A stretch of 64,000 bases of DNA from Pseudovibrio exalbescens DSM 16456 (GTDB lineage: Bacteria > Pseudomonadota > Alphaproteobacteria > Rhizobiales > Stappiaceae), in contig NZ_AUGS01000001.1 in the NCBI RefSeq assembly GCF_000422785.1, forward strand, positions 248,001 through 312,000, given 5' to 3'. A program made the position numbers and the translations under genes. Numbering within the stretch: position 1 is the first letter of the stretch; every line of letters starts with the position of its first letter. The notes below the pieces were generated by a model. The model was not told where the DNA came from, ran no database searches, and was given only the letters and a program-made list of their open reading frames with translations. Of this stretch, positions 1 through 10,727 are shown in pieces.

Positions 1-1121
1 GTGGCATCAAGTCAGGCGTTGTGGTGGATCTGGACCAGGCTGAGCAGGCTATTCGCAGGGCGGTGGATTCCGCTGAACGAATGTCGGGCGTGATGGTTGA
101 ATCGCTGTTGGCGACCGTTACCTGCGGGCGTCTGCAAAGCGAAATTTTTTCGGCCAGTGTGCCGCTGAGCTCGGAGAGTGTGACCGAAGCCGATATTCAG
201 CGTGTTCTGACGGCCGGGTCTACGCACACGGCAACCGATGGCCGTGCCGTCATGCATGCATTGCCGATTTCTTACGGCCTTGATGGCAATCGTGGCATTC
301 GGGATCCGCGCGGCATGATGGGCCGCAAGTTGGGTGTGGACATGCAGGTGGTGACGGCGGAAGTGCCGCCAGTTCGAAACCTCGAGCTGTGCATCAACCG
401 TGGTCACCTGAATGTCGAAAACCTTGTTGCTACGCCGTATGCCTCGGGCTTGTCCACGCTGGTGGGCGACGAAACCGAGCTGGGTGTGGCGTGCATCGAC
501 ATGGGCGGTGGCACCACCACGATCTCCATCTTCGTTGACGGACAGATGGTGCATCTCGATGCCATCGCTGTGGGCGGCAACCATGTCACCATGGATATCG
601 CCCGTGCATTGTCCACCCGCATGCAGGATGCGGAACGGATCAAGACACTTCACGGCTCGGCTTTGCCGAGCGCTGTAGACGACCGGGATTTCATCAGTGT
701 GCCCCCTGTTGACCAGGAGGGCGATCTGCCGACGCAGATCCCGCGGGCGATGCTGACACGGGTCATCCGCCCGCGTGTTGAAGAGATTCTGGAGCTTATT
801 CAGGACCGTCTGGTCGCTTCCGGCTTTGCCGGACGCGTGGGCAAGCGGGTGGTTCTGACGGGTGGGGCGAGCCAGCTGACCGGGTTGAGTGAAACGGCTC
901 GGCGCATTCTTGGACGCAATGTGCGTCTCGGGCGGCCGCTCGGTATTGCCAATATGCCGGACGTGGCCAAAGGGCCCGCCTTCAGTGCTGCTTGTGGTCT
1001 GCTGATCTATCCGCAGGTGGCGCAAATTGAACAGTTCGAGCCGCGAGCGCAACGCGGTAAGTGGCTTGGCACGGGGAACTATTTTGCTCGTGTCGGGCAG
1101 TGGTTGAGAGAGAGTTTTTGA
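1..1121 (+). CDS. ftsA: Cell division protein FtsA, 5' truncated by the window
   Basis: FtsA is an actin-like ATPase that tethers FtsZ to the inner membrane and recruits the later divisome proteins. The reading frame is open from the first base (first full codon at position 3), so the start lies upstream; 372 residues of the C-terminal part are present. Visible signatures are the GVVVDLD stretch at the very start, the phosphate-binding CIDMGGGTTTISIF motif near residue 160, the VLTGGASQL adenosine motif, and a C-terminal amphipathic tail ending WLRESF, which is the usual membrane-targeting helix. The next gene, 100 bp downstream on the same strand, is ftsZ, which is the standard order of the dcw cluster. 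The identity is firm; only the N-terminus is missing. Confidence 0.97.
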   Translation, partial: GIKSGVVVDLDQAEQAIRRAVDSAERMSGVMVESLLATVTCGRLQSEIFSASVPLSSESVTEADIQRVLTAGSTHTATDGRAVMHALPISYGLDGNRGIRDPRGMMGRKLGVDMQVVTAEVPPVRNLELCINRGHLNVENLVATPYASGLSTLVGDETELGVACIDMGGGTTTISIFVDGQMVHLDAIAVGGNHVTMDIARALSTRMQDAERIKTLHGSALPSAVDDRDFISVPPVDQEGDLPTQIPRAMLTRVIRPRVEEILELIQDRLVASGFAGRVGKRVVLTGGASQLTGLSETARRILGRNVRLGRPLGIANMPDVAKGPAFSAACGLLIYPQVAQIEQFEPRAQRGKWLGTGNYFARVGQWLRESF

Positions 1122-1223
1122 TCCCGAGGGATCAGTGAACAGTTTCGCCATTTTGGTGAACGCATGAGAGGAAGAGTGATCTGCCCGCTGGGCGGCGGAC
1201 AGATCTAGGGTCGCGAGGAACTT

Positions 1224-2969
1224 ATGACTATCAACTTGCAAATGCCTGATATTCAGGAATTGAAGCCACGGATCACAGTTTTTGGCGTTGGCGGTGGCGG
1301 CGGCAACGCCGTGAACAACATGGTCACCAGCGGTCTTCAAGGCTGCGATTTTGTTGTTGCCAACACCGACGCACAGGCTTTGGCCCTTTGTAAGGCCGAG
1401 CGCGTCATCCAGATGGGTGTTGCTGTTACCGAAGGACTGGGCGCCGGTTCTCAGCCCGAAGTTGGCTGCGCAGCTGCCGAGGAAGTGATCGACGAAATAA
1501 ATGATCACCTGTCCGGTTCTCACATGGTGTTCATCACGGCCGGTATGGGCGGTGGAACGGGCACTGGCGCGGCTCCTGTGATTGCACGGGCGGCTCGTGA
1601 ACAGGGAATACTTACGGTAGGTGTGGTTACCAAACCGTTCCAGTTCGAAGGCTCACGCCGGATGCGTGTTGCCGAAGCGGGCATCGAAGAGCTGCAGCGC
1701 AACGTTGACACGCTCATTGTTATTCCGAACCAAAATCTCTTCCGCATTGCAAATGCACAGACCACCTTTGCTGATGCGTTTGCCATGGCTGACCAGGTTC
1801 TTTACTCGGGCGTGGCTAATGTCACCGACCTGATGGTGAAGGAAGGCCTGATCAACCTCGACTTTGCTGACGTGCGTTCGATCATGCGCGGCATGGGCAA
1901 GGCGATGATGGGTACCGGTGAATCCTCAGGTGAGAACCGCGCTATCCAAGCTGCTGAAGCAGCCATTGCGAACCCACTTCTGGACGAGACTTCCATGAAG
2001 GGCGCGCGTGGCCTGTTGATCTCCATCAACGGTGGCAACGATCTTACGTTGTTTGAAGTTGATGAAGCGGCAACCCGTATTCGTGAAGAAGTCGATCCGG
2101 ATGCCAACATTATTCTTGGCGCAACGTTTGATGAAGAACTGGAAGGGCGCATTCGCGTTTCCGTCGTTGCCACCGGAATTGATCAGGATGGCCGCGACGA
2201 CGTCTCTCCTGCTGAAGTGCGCATGGCCGAGTTGACCGAGCGCCTGCAATCTGCCGGAGTATCGGAGGGAAACGCACCCAAGGCTGAGGCCCCGGTATCT
2301 GTTGCGACGCAGCAGCCTGCCGCACCACGGCCCCAGCCTGTGAAGCCAGCTGCCGTCGCTTCTTCTTCTGATCCTGAAGTGGAAATCGCGCCTTATCAAC
2401 CGAGTGCGTATGACCAGACTCCGTCCTATGAGGATATGGAGGATGAAACGCCAGCTGCTGTAGATAATACGCCACCGGCACCACAGCCTTACATTCCGCC
2501 GCAGGCCGAGCAGGTTCAGCCAACCGCGCGCATGCCGCGCGTGGAAGACTTCCCGCCGATTGCACAGCGTGAATACCGGGCTCGCGCGCCGCAGCCTCAG
2601 CAGCAGCAACAGGCAGCTCCAGCTCCGGCGCCTCAGCAGGCCGCTCCCCAGCCTCAGGCTCCGGAACATCACGAGATGCACCACGGTCATCACGATGATG
2701 AAGAGCGTCGTCCGATGGGATTGTTGCGTCGTCTGGCTGGTGGTCTTGGTCGCCGTGAGGATGAAGAGCATCACGAGCCTGCCATGGACGAAGGTTTCGT
2801 GCCGGCTGCGCCGCAGGAAGCTCCCATGGCTCCGGCACCACGTGCACAAAGCGACCACGGCGCAGCTGGTCATCTTGACCAGACCGGTCGTGCCGCTCCA
2901 CAGAATCGCCCATCTGTGGATGACGACCAGCTGGAAATTCCAGCATTCCTGCGTCGTCAGGCCAACTAA
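1224..2969 (+). CDS. ftsZ: Cell division GTPase FtsZ
   Basis: FtsZ is the tubulin-like GTPase that forms the cytokinetic Z ring. The 581-aa product has the N-terminal [11 protein letters not shown] nucleotide motif (about residues 21-31), the tubulin signature GGGTGTG at 109-115 and the catalytic T7 loop NLDFADV at 211-217. Residues from about 335 to 560 form a long, low-complexity linker rich in Pro, Gln, Ala and His, including a His-rich patch around residue 490. Such a long linker is typical of Hyphomicrobiales FtsZ. The protein ends with the conserved C-terminal peptide [15 protein letters not shown], which in the family binds FtsA and other partners. The start has a GAGGAA ribosome-binding site seven bases upstream. 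A strong stem-loop follows the stop codon. Confidence 0.98.
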   Translation: MTINLQMPDIQELKPRITVFGVGGGGGNAVNNMVTSGLQGCDFVVANTDAQALALCKAERVIQMGVAVTEGLGAGSQPEVGCAAAEEVIDEINDHLSGSHMVFITAGMGGGTGTGAAPVIARAAREQGILTVGVVTKPFQFEGSRRMRVAEAGIEELQRNVDTLIVIPNQNLFRIANAQTTFADAFAMADQVLYSGVANVTDLMVKEGLINLDFADVRSIMRGMGKAMMGTGESSGENRAIQAAEAAIANPLLDETSMKGARGLLISINGGNDLTLFEVDEAATRIREEVDPDANIILGATFDEELEGRIRVSVVATGIDQDGRDDVSPAEVRMAELTERLQSAGVSEGNAPKAEAPVSVATQQPAAPRPQPVKPAAVASSSDPEVEIAPYQPSAYDQTPSYEDMEDETPAAVDNTPPAPQPYIPPQAEQVQPTARMPRVEDFPPIAQREYRARAPQPQQQQQAAPAPAPQQAAPQPQAPEHHEMHHGHHDDEERRPMGLLRRLAGGLGRREDEEHHEPAMDEGFVPAAPQEAPMAPAPRAQSDHGAAGHLDQTGRAAPQNRPSVDDDQLEIPAFLRRQAN

Positions 2970-2992
2970 AAGACCAACACTCGCGCCTCTCG

Positions 2993-3022
2993 GCAGCAAT
3001 CCAGATTTTTCTGGATTGCTGC
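2993..3022 (+). terminator. Strong stem-loop after ftsZ, no U-tract
   Basis: A perfect 13-bp inverted repeat (2993-3005 with 3010-3022) closes a 4-nt T loop 23 bases after the ftsZ stop. No T-run follows, so it may stabilise the ftsZ mRNA 3' end or act as a weak terminator or attenuator ahead of lpxC. Two smaller hairpins follow at 3047-3066 and 3071-3085. Confidence 0.6.
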
Positions 3023-3161
3023 AGCGCGTTGATGCTCGTTTATACGTGAAAACTCTCAGGTTTTCAGATCGTTACAAAGCGTAACAAAGCTTTATTTTAT
3101 TCCTCCCTGAAAAATAGATAATGTCCAGCTTGACCGGTGGGGCGGTTCACGAACTTTCGGC

Positions 3162-4175
3162 TTGAGTGAAACAAAAACGACCCAAGCCCAATCAGATAAG
3201 GCTGGAATGACGATGACAACGCGTGTCGAAAAACAGACAACGCTCGCTGATAGCGTGACGCTCAATGGAATCGGCGTTCACTCAGGCGGACCTGCCTCCG
3301 TCACTTTGCATCCAGCAGACGCGAATACCGGAATTCTCTTTCAGCGTTCGACGCCGGATGGCGATGTCGAGATTGTCGGAACATGGCAATCTGTTTCCGC
3401 CACGGCCTTGTGCACTGTTCTTGGTGATCCTTCTCATGGTGGCGTCTCCACCGTTGAGCATTTGATGGCTGCATTCCGTGGTCTGGGTGTTGATAACGCG
3501 ATTGTCGAAATCGACGGCCCGGAAATGCCGATCATGGATGGCAGTGCTTCCGCGTTTGTTGAAGCAATCGATGCAACCGGTCTTGTGTCTTTGAATGCTG
3601 GCCGCCGCTATATCCGGATCAAAAAGCCGGTACGGGTTGTCCAAGGTGACCAGTGGAGTGAATTGCGTCCCTACGATGGTCAGCGATTCAACATTACGAT
3701 CGATTTTGACATTGCATTGATCGGCGTGCAGAAACTCGACATTGAGCTTACCCCGGATGCGTTCCGCAACGAGATTGCTCGGGCGCGTACGTTTGGCTCG
3801 GTTCAGGATGTTGAGAAACTCTGGAAGCTTGGTTTTCAGATGGGGTCTTCTCTGGAAAACTCCGTGGCTCTGGATGGTGATCGTGTATTGAATCCTGAAG
3901 GCACGCGTTGGCCGGATGAGTTCGTACGCCACAAGGCGCTGGATGCCGTTGGTGATCTGGCCTTGGCCGGACTGCCGATCATGGGTGAATACCGTTCTTA
4001 CAAAGGCGGTCACCGCATGAACCACAACGTCTTGGTAGAGCTGTTCAAGAACCCGGATGCCTTTGAAATCGTGGAGGCAAGCGAAGTGGCAAAGCGCTCT
4101 CGCGTTTCGGAAAAAGGCCACGCTGAATTGATCGGTGGTCTGCAGGCTGCTGCGTTCGGACCGGAAGTTTCTTAG
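3162..4175 (+). CDS. lpxC: UDP-3-O-acyl-N-acetylglucosamine deacetylase LpxC
   Basis: LpxC is the zinc amidase that catalyses the committed step of lipid A synthesis. The open frame from a TTG codon gives 337 residues; ATG codons at 3207 and 3213 are equally plausible starts, and family proteins usually begin close to the TLADSVTLNGIGVHSG motif. Zinc ligands are visible as His100 (STVEHLMA), His257 and Asp261 (RHKALDAVGD), and the catalytic His284 lies in KGGHRMNHN (numbering from the TTG). The position after ftsZ is the usual dcw arrangement. The exact start is uncertain but the function is not. Confidence 0.96.
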   Translation: MSETKTTQAQSDKAGMTMTTRVEKQTTLADSVTLNGIGVHSGGPASVTLHPADANTGILFQRSTPDGDVEIVGTWQSVSATALCTVLGDPSHGGVSTVEHLMAAFRGLGVDNAIVEIDGPEMPIMDGSASAFVEAIDATGLVSLNAGRRYIRIKKPVRVVQGDQWSELRPYDGQRFNITIDFDIALIGVQKLDIELTPDAFRNEIARARTFGSVQDVEKLWKLGFQMGSSLENSVALDGDRVLNPEGTRWPDEFVRHKALDAVGDLALAGLPIMGEYRSYKGGHRMNHNVLVELFKNPDAFEIVEASEVAKRSRVSEKGHAELIGGLQAAAFGPEVS

Positions 4176-4332
4176 TCCCCGGCGCTTTATTCAAGACTTT
4201 CGCCCCAACTCCGACATAAATTCGCGGCAAATGGCTTGCGCACGGGTGACGAAGTCGGTTCATTCGGTTAGAAGCGTCTGACGGGGTGGGGTGTGCCCCG
4301 AATCCTGATGAGACTATAAGGAGTCGGAAACA

Positions 4333-5199
4333 TTGCTGCATAGGGGTGGTGCTCAAGGACTGGCAGGCCGTCGAGGCTTGGGCAAGACAGTTCGTTTTCT
4401 CTCATTTGCCGTGGCGCTGGCTGTGGCTGGATGTGCCTCTCAGGAAGCAGCGGACGAGTTCGCGCTGGATGATACGCCAGCTGAGCTGATGTTCAATCAG
4501 GGCCTTGCGTTGCGTGCGGAAGGCAAGCTCAAGGATGCCGAAGCCAAGTTCAGTGAACTTGACCGGGTCTATCCGTACTCCGAGTTCGCGCGCAAATCGC
4601 TGATCAATATCGCCTATCTTAATTTCACCATGGGCAATTATGCCGAGGCAGTAGCGGCGGCCGACCGGTTCGTGACGTTGTATCCAGGTAATGATGATGC
4701 GGCCTATGCTCTCTTCCTCATCGGCGAATCCTACTATCGGCAGATCCCGGATGTGGGGCGTGACCAGGCTGCAACGCAGCGGGCACTGAAAGCCTTTGAT
4801 GAAGTCGTGCAGCGCTTCCCGGACTCCGAATACGCCGAACAGGCACGGCAGCGCGTGCGCGTTGCACACGATCAGTTGGCCGGTAAGGAAATGGAAGTTG
4901 GCCGCTATTATTTGCAGCGCCGCCAGTATCTAGCTGCGATCAACCGCTTCAAGGTGGTTGTGACCAATTATCAAACCACCCGTCACATCGAGGAAGCTCT
5001 GTTCCGGTTAACAGAAAGCTACTATGCCCTTGGTGTGGTCAATGAAGCGCAGACTGCTGCCGCTGTGCTAGGTCACAATTTCCCGGAGAGCCAGTGGTAT
5101 CGTGACGCCCATTCTCTGCTGCAAAAGGGTGGCTATGAACCGAGTGAGACGGAAAGCAGCTGGATTTCACGGGCGTTTAAAGATATCAAGTTGCTCTGA
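4333..5199 (+). CDS. bamD: Outer-membrane assembly lipoprotein BamD
   Basis: BamD is an essential lipoprotein of the BAM complex, which folds beta-barrel proteins into the outer membrane. The 288-aa product has an N-terminal signal with lipobox AVAGC (lipidated Cys at about residue 34), followed by a string of TPR-like helices: motifs such as ELDRVYPYSEFA, YAEAVAAADRFVTLYPG and ALKAFDEVVQRFPDSEYAEQA repeat every 35-40 residues. A TTG start at 4333 is preceded by AAGGAG nine bases upstream. A second in-frame TTG at 4378 would give a more standard signal length. It sits between lpxC and recN, a common alphaproteobacterial order. Confidence 0.94.
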   Translation: MLHRGGAQGLAGRRGLGKTVRFLSFAVALAVAGCASQEAADEFALDDTPAELMFNQGLALRAEGKLKDAEAKFSELDRVYPYSEFARKSLINIAYLNFTMGNYAEAVAAADRFVTLYPGNDDAAYALFLIGESYYRQIPDVGRDQAATQRALKAFDEVVQRFPDSEYAEQARQRVRVAHDQLAGKEMEVGRYYLQRRQYLAAINRFKVVVTNYQTTRHIEEALFRLTESYYALGVVNEAQTAAAVLGHNFPESQWYRDAHSLLQKGGYEPSETESSWISRAFKDIKLL

Positions 5200-5231
5200 T
5201 CTCTTCGTCATTCGCTTGCTGATTGGGCCTT

Positions 5232-6902
5232 ATGCTTTCAACGCTATCAATTCGGGATATCGTTCTCATTGATAAGCTCGACCTGCAGTTTACTGCGGGT
5301 ATGAGCGTGCTGACCGGGGAAACCGGTGCCGGTAAATCCATCCTGCTGGATTCGCTTTCGCTCGCACTGGGCGGGCGCGGTGACGCCGGACTGGTTCGCC
5401 ATGGGCAGAAGCAAGGTCAGGTAACGGCGGCGTTTGATGTTCCCATGAGCCACCCGGTTCGTGCTCTTCTCAAGGAAAATGATCTGGAACACGATGCGGA
5501 TATCATCCTGCGCCGTGTTCAATCGCAGGATGGGCGAACCCGAGCGTTCGTCAATGATGCGCCGGTGAGCGCAGGGTTGATGCGTCAAGTCGGGACCCTG
5601 CTCGTGGAAGTTCATGGCCAGCATGATGACCGTGCCTTGGTGGATCCGGAAAGCCACCGTCAGATTCTGGACAGTTTTGGGGGGCTCGAAGAGCTCGCGA
5701 GCGAGGTGCGGAGCGCGTCTCGGGCTGTGCGAAACGCCGAAAAGGCCTTGAAGGATCATGTGGCGCGCATTGAAGAGGCTCGGAAAGAAGCTGATTATCT
5801 GCGCGACAGTGTAGATGAACTGAACACGCTGGATCCGCAGCCGGGGGAAGAGGAAACTCTTGCGCTGCGCCGTCAGGACATGATGCAGGTGGAGAAGATC
5901 GCGGGAGATCTTCAGGAAGCCTATGATACCCTTGATGGCACGGCATCGCCCATTCCCGAGCTTGCCAGTCTGTTGCGCCGTCTGGAGCGCAAAGTTGATC
6001 AAGCTCCGGCCTATCTGACCAGCGTTGTGGAGTCGCTTGGGTCTGCTTTGGATCATCTGGAAGATGGCCGCAGCGGGCTTGAGACGGCGCTCAGAGATAC
6101 CAATTTCGATCGCGGTGAGTTGGAGCAGACCGAAGAGCGGCTGTTTGCGCTTCGGGCGGCAGCGCGAAAATACTCTCGCCCGGTGGACGATTTGGGAGCC
6201 CTGCGTGACCAAATGGCGTCTGATCTTGCGGATCTGGATGCAGGAGAGGACAAGCTTCAGGCGTTGGAGCAGGCTGTAAAGGATGCGCGCGCGGCCTATG
6301 ATAGTCTCGCCAAGGACTTGTCGGATCAGCGCGCAGCTACTGCGAGGGCTTTGGAGGACGCTGTGCACGCAGAACTTCCGGCGCTGAAACTCGAACGCGC
6401 CCGTTTCATCATCCAACAGGATGTTGATCCGGAGCGCCGCGGCAGCGATGGTATCGACGCCATAGAGTTCTGGGCCCAGACGAACCCAGGAACCCGTCCC
6501 GGACCCATGTTCAAGGTTGCATCTGGCGGCGAGCTGTCGCGCTTCCTGTTGGCCTTGAAGGTGTCGTTGGCTGACAAGGGCTCGGCTCCGACGCTCGTGT
6601 TTGATGAAATCGATACTGGGGTGGGCGGCGCTGTTGCTGAAGCCATTGGGGTGCGCTTGGCGCGTCTTGCGGAGCAGGTTCAGGTGCTCACGGTCACCCA
6701 CGCGCCACAGGTGGCTGCCCGCGCAGAGGGGCATTTCCTGATTGAAAAAGGTGATGTTGATGGCGAACGTGTGGCTACACGCGTGACCCATATTGCCGAC
6801 GAAGACCGCCGCGAAGAAGTAGCTCGCATGCTGGCGGGCTCAACCATCACCGAAGAAGCGCGAATGGCGGCCGACAGACTTCTGCATGGCACACTGGTGT
6901 AG
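5232..6902 (+). CDS. recN: DNA repair ATPase RecN
   Basis: RecN is an SMC-like ATPase that acts early in double-strand break repair. The 556-aa protein starts MLSTLSIRDIVLID as in the family; the frame also permits a TTG nine bases earlier, but the ATG at 5232 fits better. Walker A is GETGAGKS (residues 29-36). A central coiled coil spans roughly 160-370, the ABC signature ASGGELSRFLLALK comes next, and Walker B is LVFDEIDTGVGG followed by the H-loop VTHAPQVA. Only 32 bp separate it from bamD, so the two may be cotranscribed. Confidence 0.97.
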   Translation: MLSTLSIRDIVLIDKLDLQFTAGMSVLTGETGAGKSILLDSLSLALGGRGDAGLVRHGQKQGQVTAAFDVPMSHPVRALLKENDLEHDADIILRRVQSQDGRTRAFVNDAPVSAGLMRQVGTLLVEVHGQHDDRALVDPESHRQILDSFGGLEELASEVRSASRAVRNAEKALKDHVARIEEARKEADYLRDSVDELNTLDPQPGEEETLALRRQDMMQVEKIAGDLQEAYDTLDGTASPIPELASLLRRLERKVDQAPAYLTSVVESLGSALDHLEDGRSGLETALRDTNFDRGELEQTEERLFALRAAARKYSRPVDDLGALRDQMASDLADLDAGEDKLQALEQAVKDARAAYDSLAKDLSDQRAATARALEDAVHAELPALKLERARFIIQQDVDPERRGSDGIDAIEFWAQTNPGTRPGPMFKVASGGELSRFLLALKVSLADKGSAPTLVFDEIDTGVGGAVAEAIGVRLARLAEQVQVLTVTHAPQVAARAEGHFLIEKGDVDGERVATRVTHIADEDRREEVARMLAGSTITEEARMAADRLLHGTLV

Positions 6903-7071
6903 GGCTTGAAGCTTCCCGGATTTAAGAAGTACCTCAGTGGGTTGATGTAGGTCCGAGCGCTCGGTATCCCCTAAAACCCATTGGGTGAACCCGACAAGGT
7001 TTAGACTTTTCAATAATTTAACCGCGTTTTGGCATTCTGACGGTACCCCGTGCGTAACCGGAGTTTGCCTC

Positions 7072-8289
7072 ATGAATGCGTTTCCTCGTCTGAAGGCCTA
7101 TTTTCACATTGCCATTGCGCTGATCGTTATCGGCTATCCCATGTATCTGTGGGCGCTTTGGGATCCAATGGATTATGGCTTCACCGCGCTCAGGTTTGGC
7201 GGGGACTTTTTCGCCTACTATGAGGCTGCCGTTCTGGCGCTTCGGGGCTATGTAACTCTGGTGATGGATTTCGCCGAGTTTCGATTGACCGCGCTGGAGT
7301 ATGCGCCGGGGGCCCATCCGTTTTACGAGTGGGTGATGTCGCCGGGCCTGCTGTTGTTTCTTCTTCCGCTGGCGAGCTTGCCTTTCATGTTGGCCTATGG
7401 ATTGGTGGCTGGTGTTGGTGTGGCTGCACTGGTTTGGTGTTGTCGTGGAGAGTACCGCTCCTTCGATACACTCGACTTTGTGTGTTTGGCACCGGCAACC
7501 CTGTTGTGTGTGCTTTATGGTCAGCCAGTCTTGTTTGTTGCCGCTTTGCTGTGTCTGACGCTGCGCCGTCTTGAGGTGAAACCGGTTCTTGCCGGGTTGA
7601 TGTTGGGGCTCAGCGTGGTGGAGCCCGTGGTATTTGTATTCGGTGTGTTGGCACTGTTGGCCTCGCGGAACATGATCGCGCTCAGTGCAGCGGTTTGCAG
7701 TAGCGCCGGTGTGGTTTTTCTTTCAACCGTCCTGTTTGGTGCAGAGAGCTGGTATCTTTATTGGGACAATGCGGTTCGGATCCAGTTCGCAGCACTGCTT
7801 TCTGCACCCTCTGACGTTCTTGCGATGAGCCTGTCGGTAAGTGGAGCCCTTGTTGCTGCCAATCTCAATGCGGAAAGCGTTATGCTGGTTCAGGCGCTTG
7901 TCACTTTGCTGTGTGCTTTTGCAACGCTGTGGCTTTTCTGGAAGCCAAGGGATCCGGAAGCAAGGAACCTGTGTTTTGCCGTGTTGGCTGTGCTCGCCAG
8001 TCCGTTTGCGCAGGTCTGGGACCTCGTGGTGGTGGTTCCCTTGCTGTATTACTACGCGATCAAGCATGAGGTGTTCGCGCCTTCGGACTTCGATAGTTCG
8101 ATCCTCGAACCCATTTGTTTTACAATGCTGTATCTCTTGCCATTCGCAGCGATTGCCTTGACCTCTCATTTCATACCGGTGGCCCCTTTGGTGTTGTTGG
8201 TTGCGCTTCTGGCGGTCCTGCCGCGTCTGTTGCAACCCGTTTCGGACCAGCGTGACACCAGCAATCGCGATGCTGGGCTTGCCGCCTGA
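7072..8289 (+). CDS. Multispanning GT87/DUF2029-type membrane protein
   Basis: This 405-aa protein consists almost entirely of hydrophobic segments (about ten transmembrane helices), with short charged loops such as DPMDYGFTALRFGGDFFAYY near the N-terminus. The layout, an early periplasmic acidic loop followed by many helices and a late polar stretch WKPRDPEARN before the last helices, resembles the DUF2029/GT87 family of polyprenyl-phosphate-dependent glycosyltransferases. The resemblance is in pattern rather than in a decisive motif. The ATG at 7072 is chosen because it begins a normal MNAFPRLKAYFHIAIAL first helix; the frame is open further upstream. Its substrate is unknown. It is flanked by DNA repair genes, which give no functional hint. 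Confidence 0.6.
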   Translation: MNAFPRLKAYFHIAIALIVIGYPMYLWALWDPMDYGFTALRFGGDFFAYYEAAVLALRGYVTLVMDFAEFRLTALEYAPGAHPFYEWVMSPGLLLFLLPLASLPFMLAYGLVAGVGVAALVWCCRGEYRSFDTLDFVCLAPATLLCVLYGQPVLFVAALLCLTLRRLEVKPVLAGLMLGLSVVEPVVFVFGVLALLASRNMIALSAAVCSSAGVVFLSTVLFGAESWYLYWDNAVRIQFAALLSAPSDVLAMSLSVSGALVAANLNAESVMLVQALVTLLCAFATLWLFWKPRDPEARNLCFAVLAVLASPFAQVWDLVVVVPLLYYYAIKHEVFAPSDFDSSILEPICFTMLYLLPFAAIALTSHFIPVAPLVLLVALLAVLPRLLQPVSDQRDTSNRDAGLAA

Positions 8290-8363
8290 TATTCAGACTT
8301 GCAGATGTGGGGAGCGGGTGCGCGCAATGCTTGCCGTGGTCCCCATGCTGTGCCAAATGATAG

Positions 8364-10577
<2,214 letters not shown>

Positions 10578-10727
10578 CGCTTTTGCGTTTCATGCCCTCT
10601 CATGCGGAGAGTCCACAGGTGATGGGCTCGAAACATGGATTATGTTGCTATAATGTTCTAGGTATCTGCGTTAGGAATCTTTTAACCACGCGCGTCAGGC
10701 GCTTTAACCGAGAAGCGATTGAGCCCA

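Noticed and set aside
12-1523. A 503-codon minus-strand frame across ftsA and the start of ftsZ
   Set aside because: It is the mirror of two certain genes, with no family motifs and an Arg/His-rich composition typical of antisense shadows. The long antisense frames at 5247-6791, 25662-26720 and 48217-49401 are rejected for the same reason.
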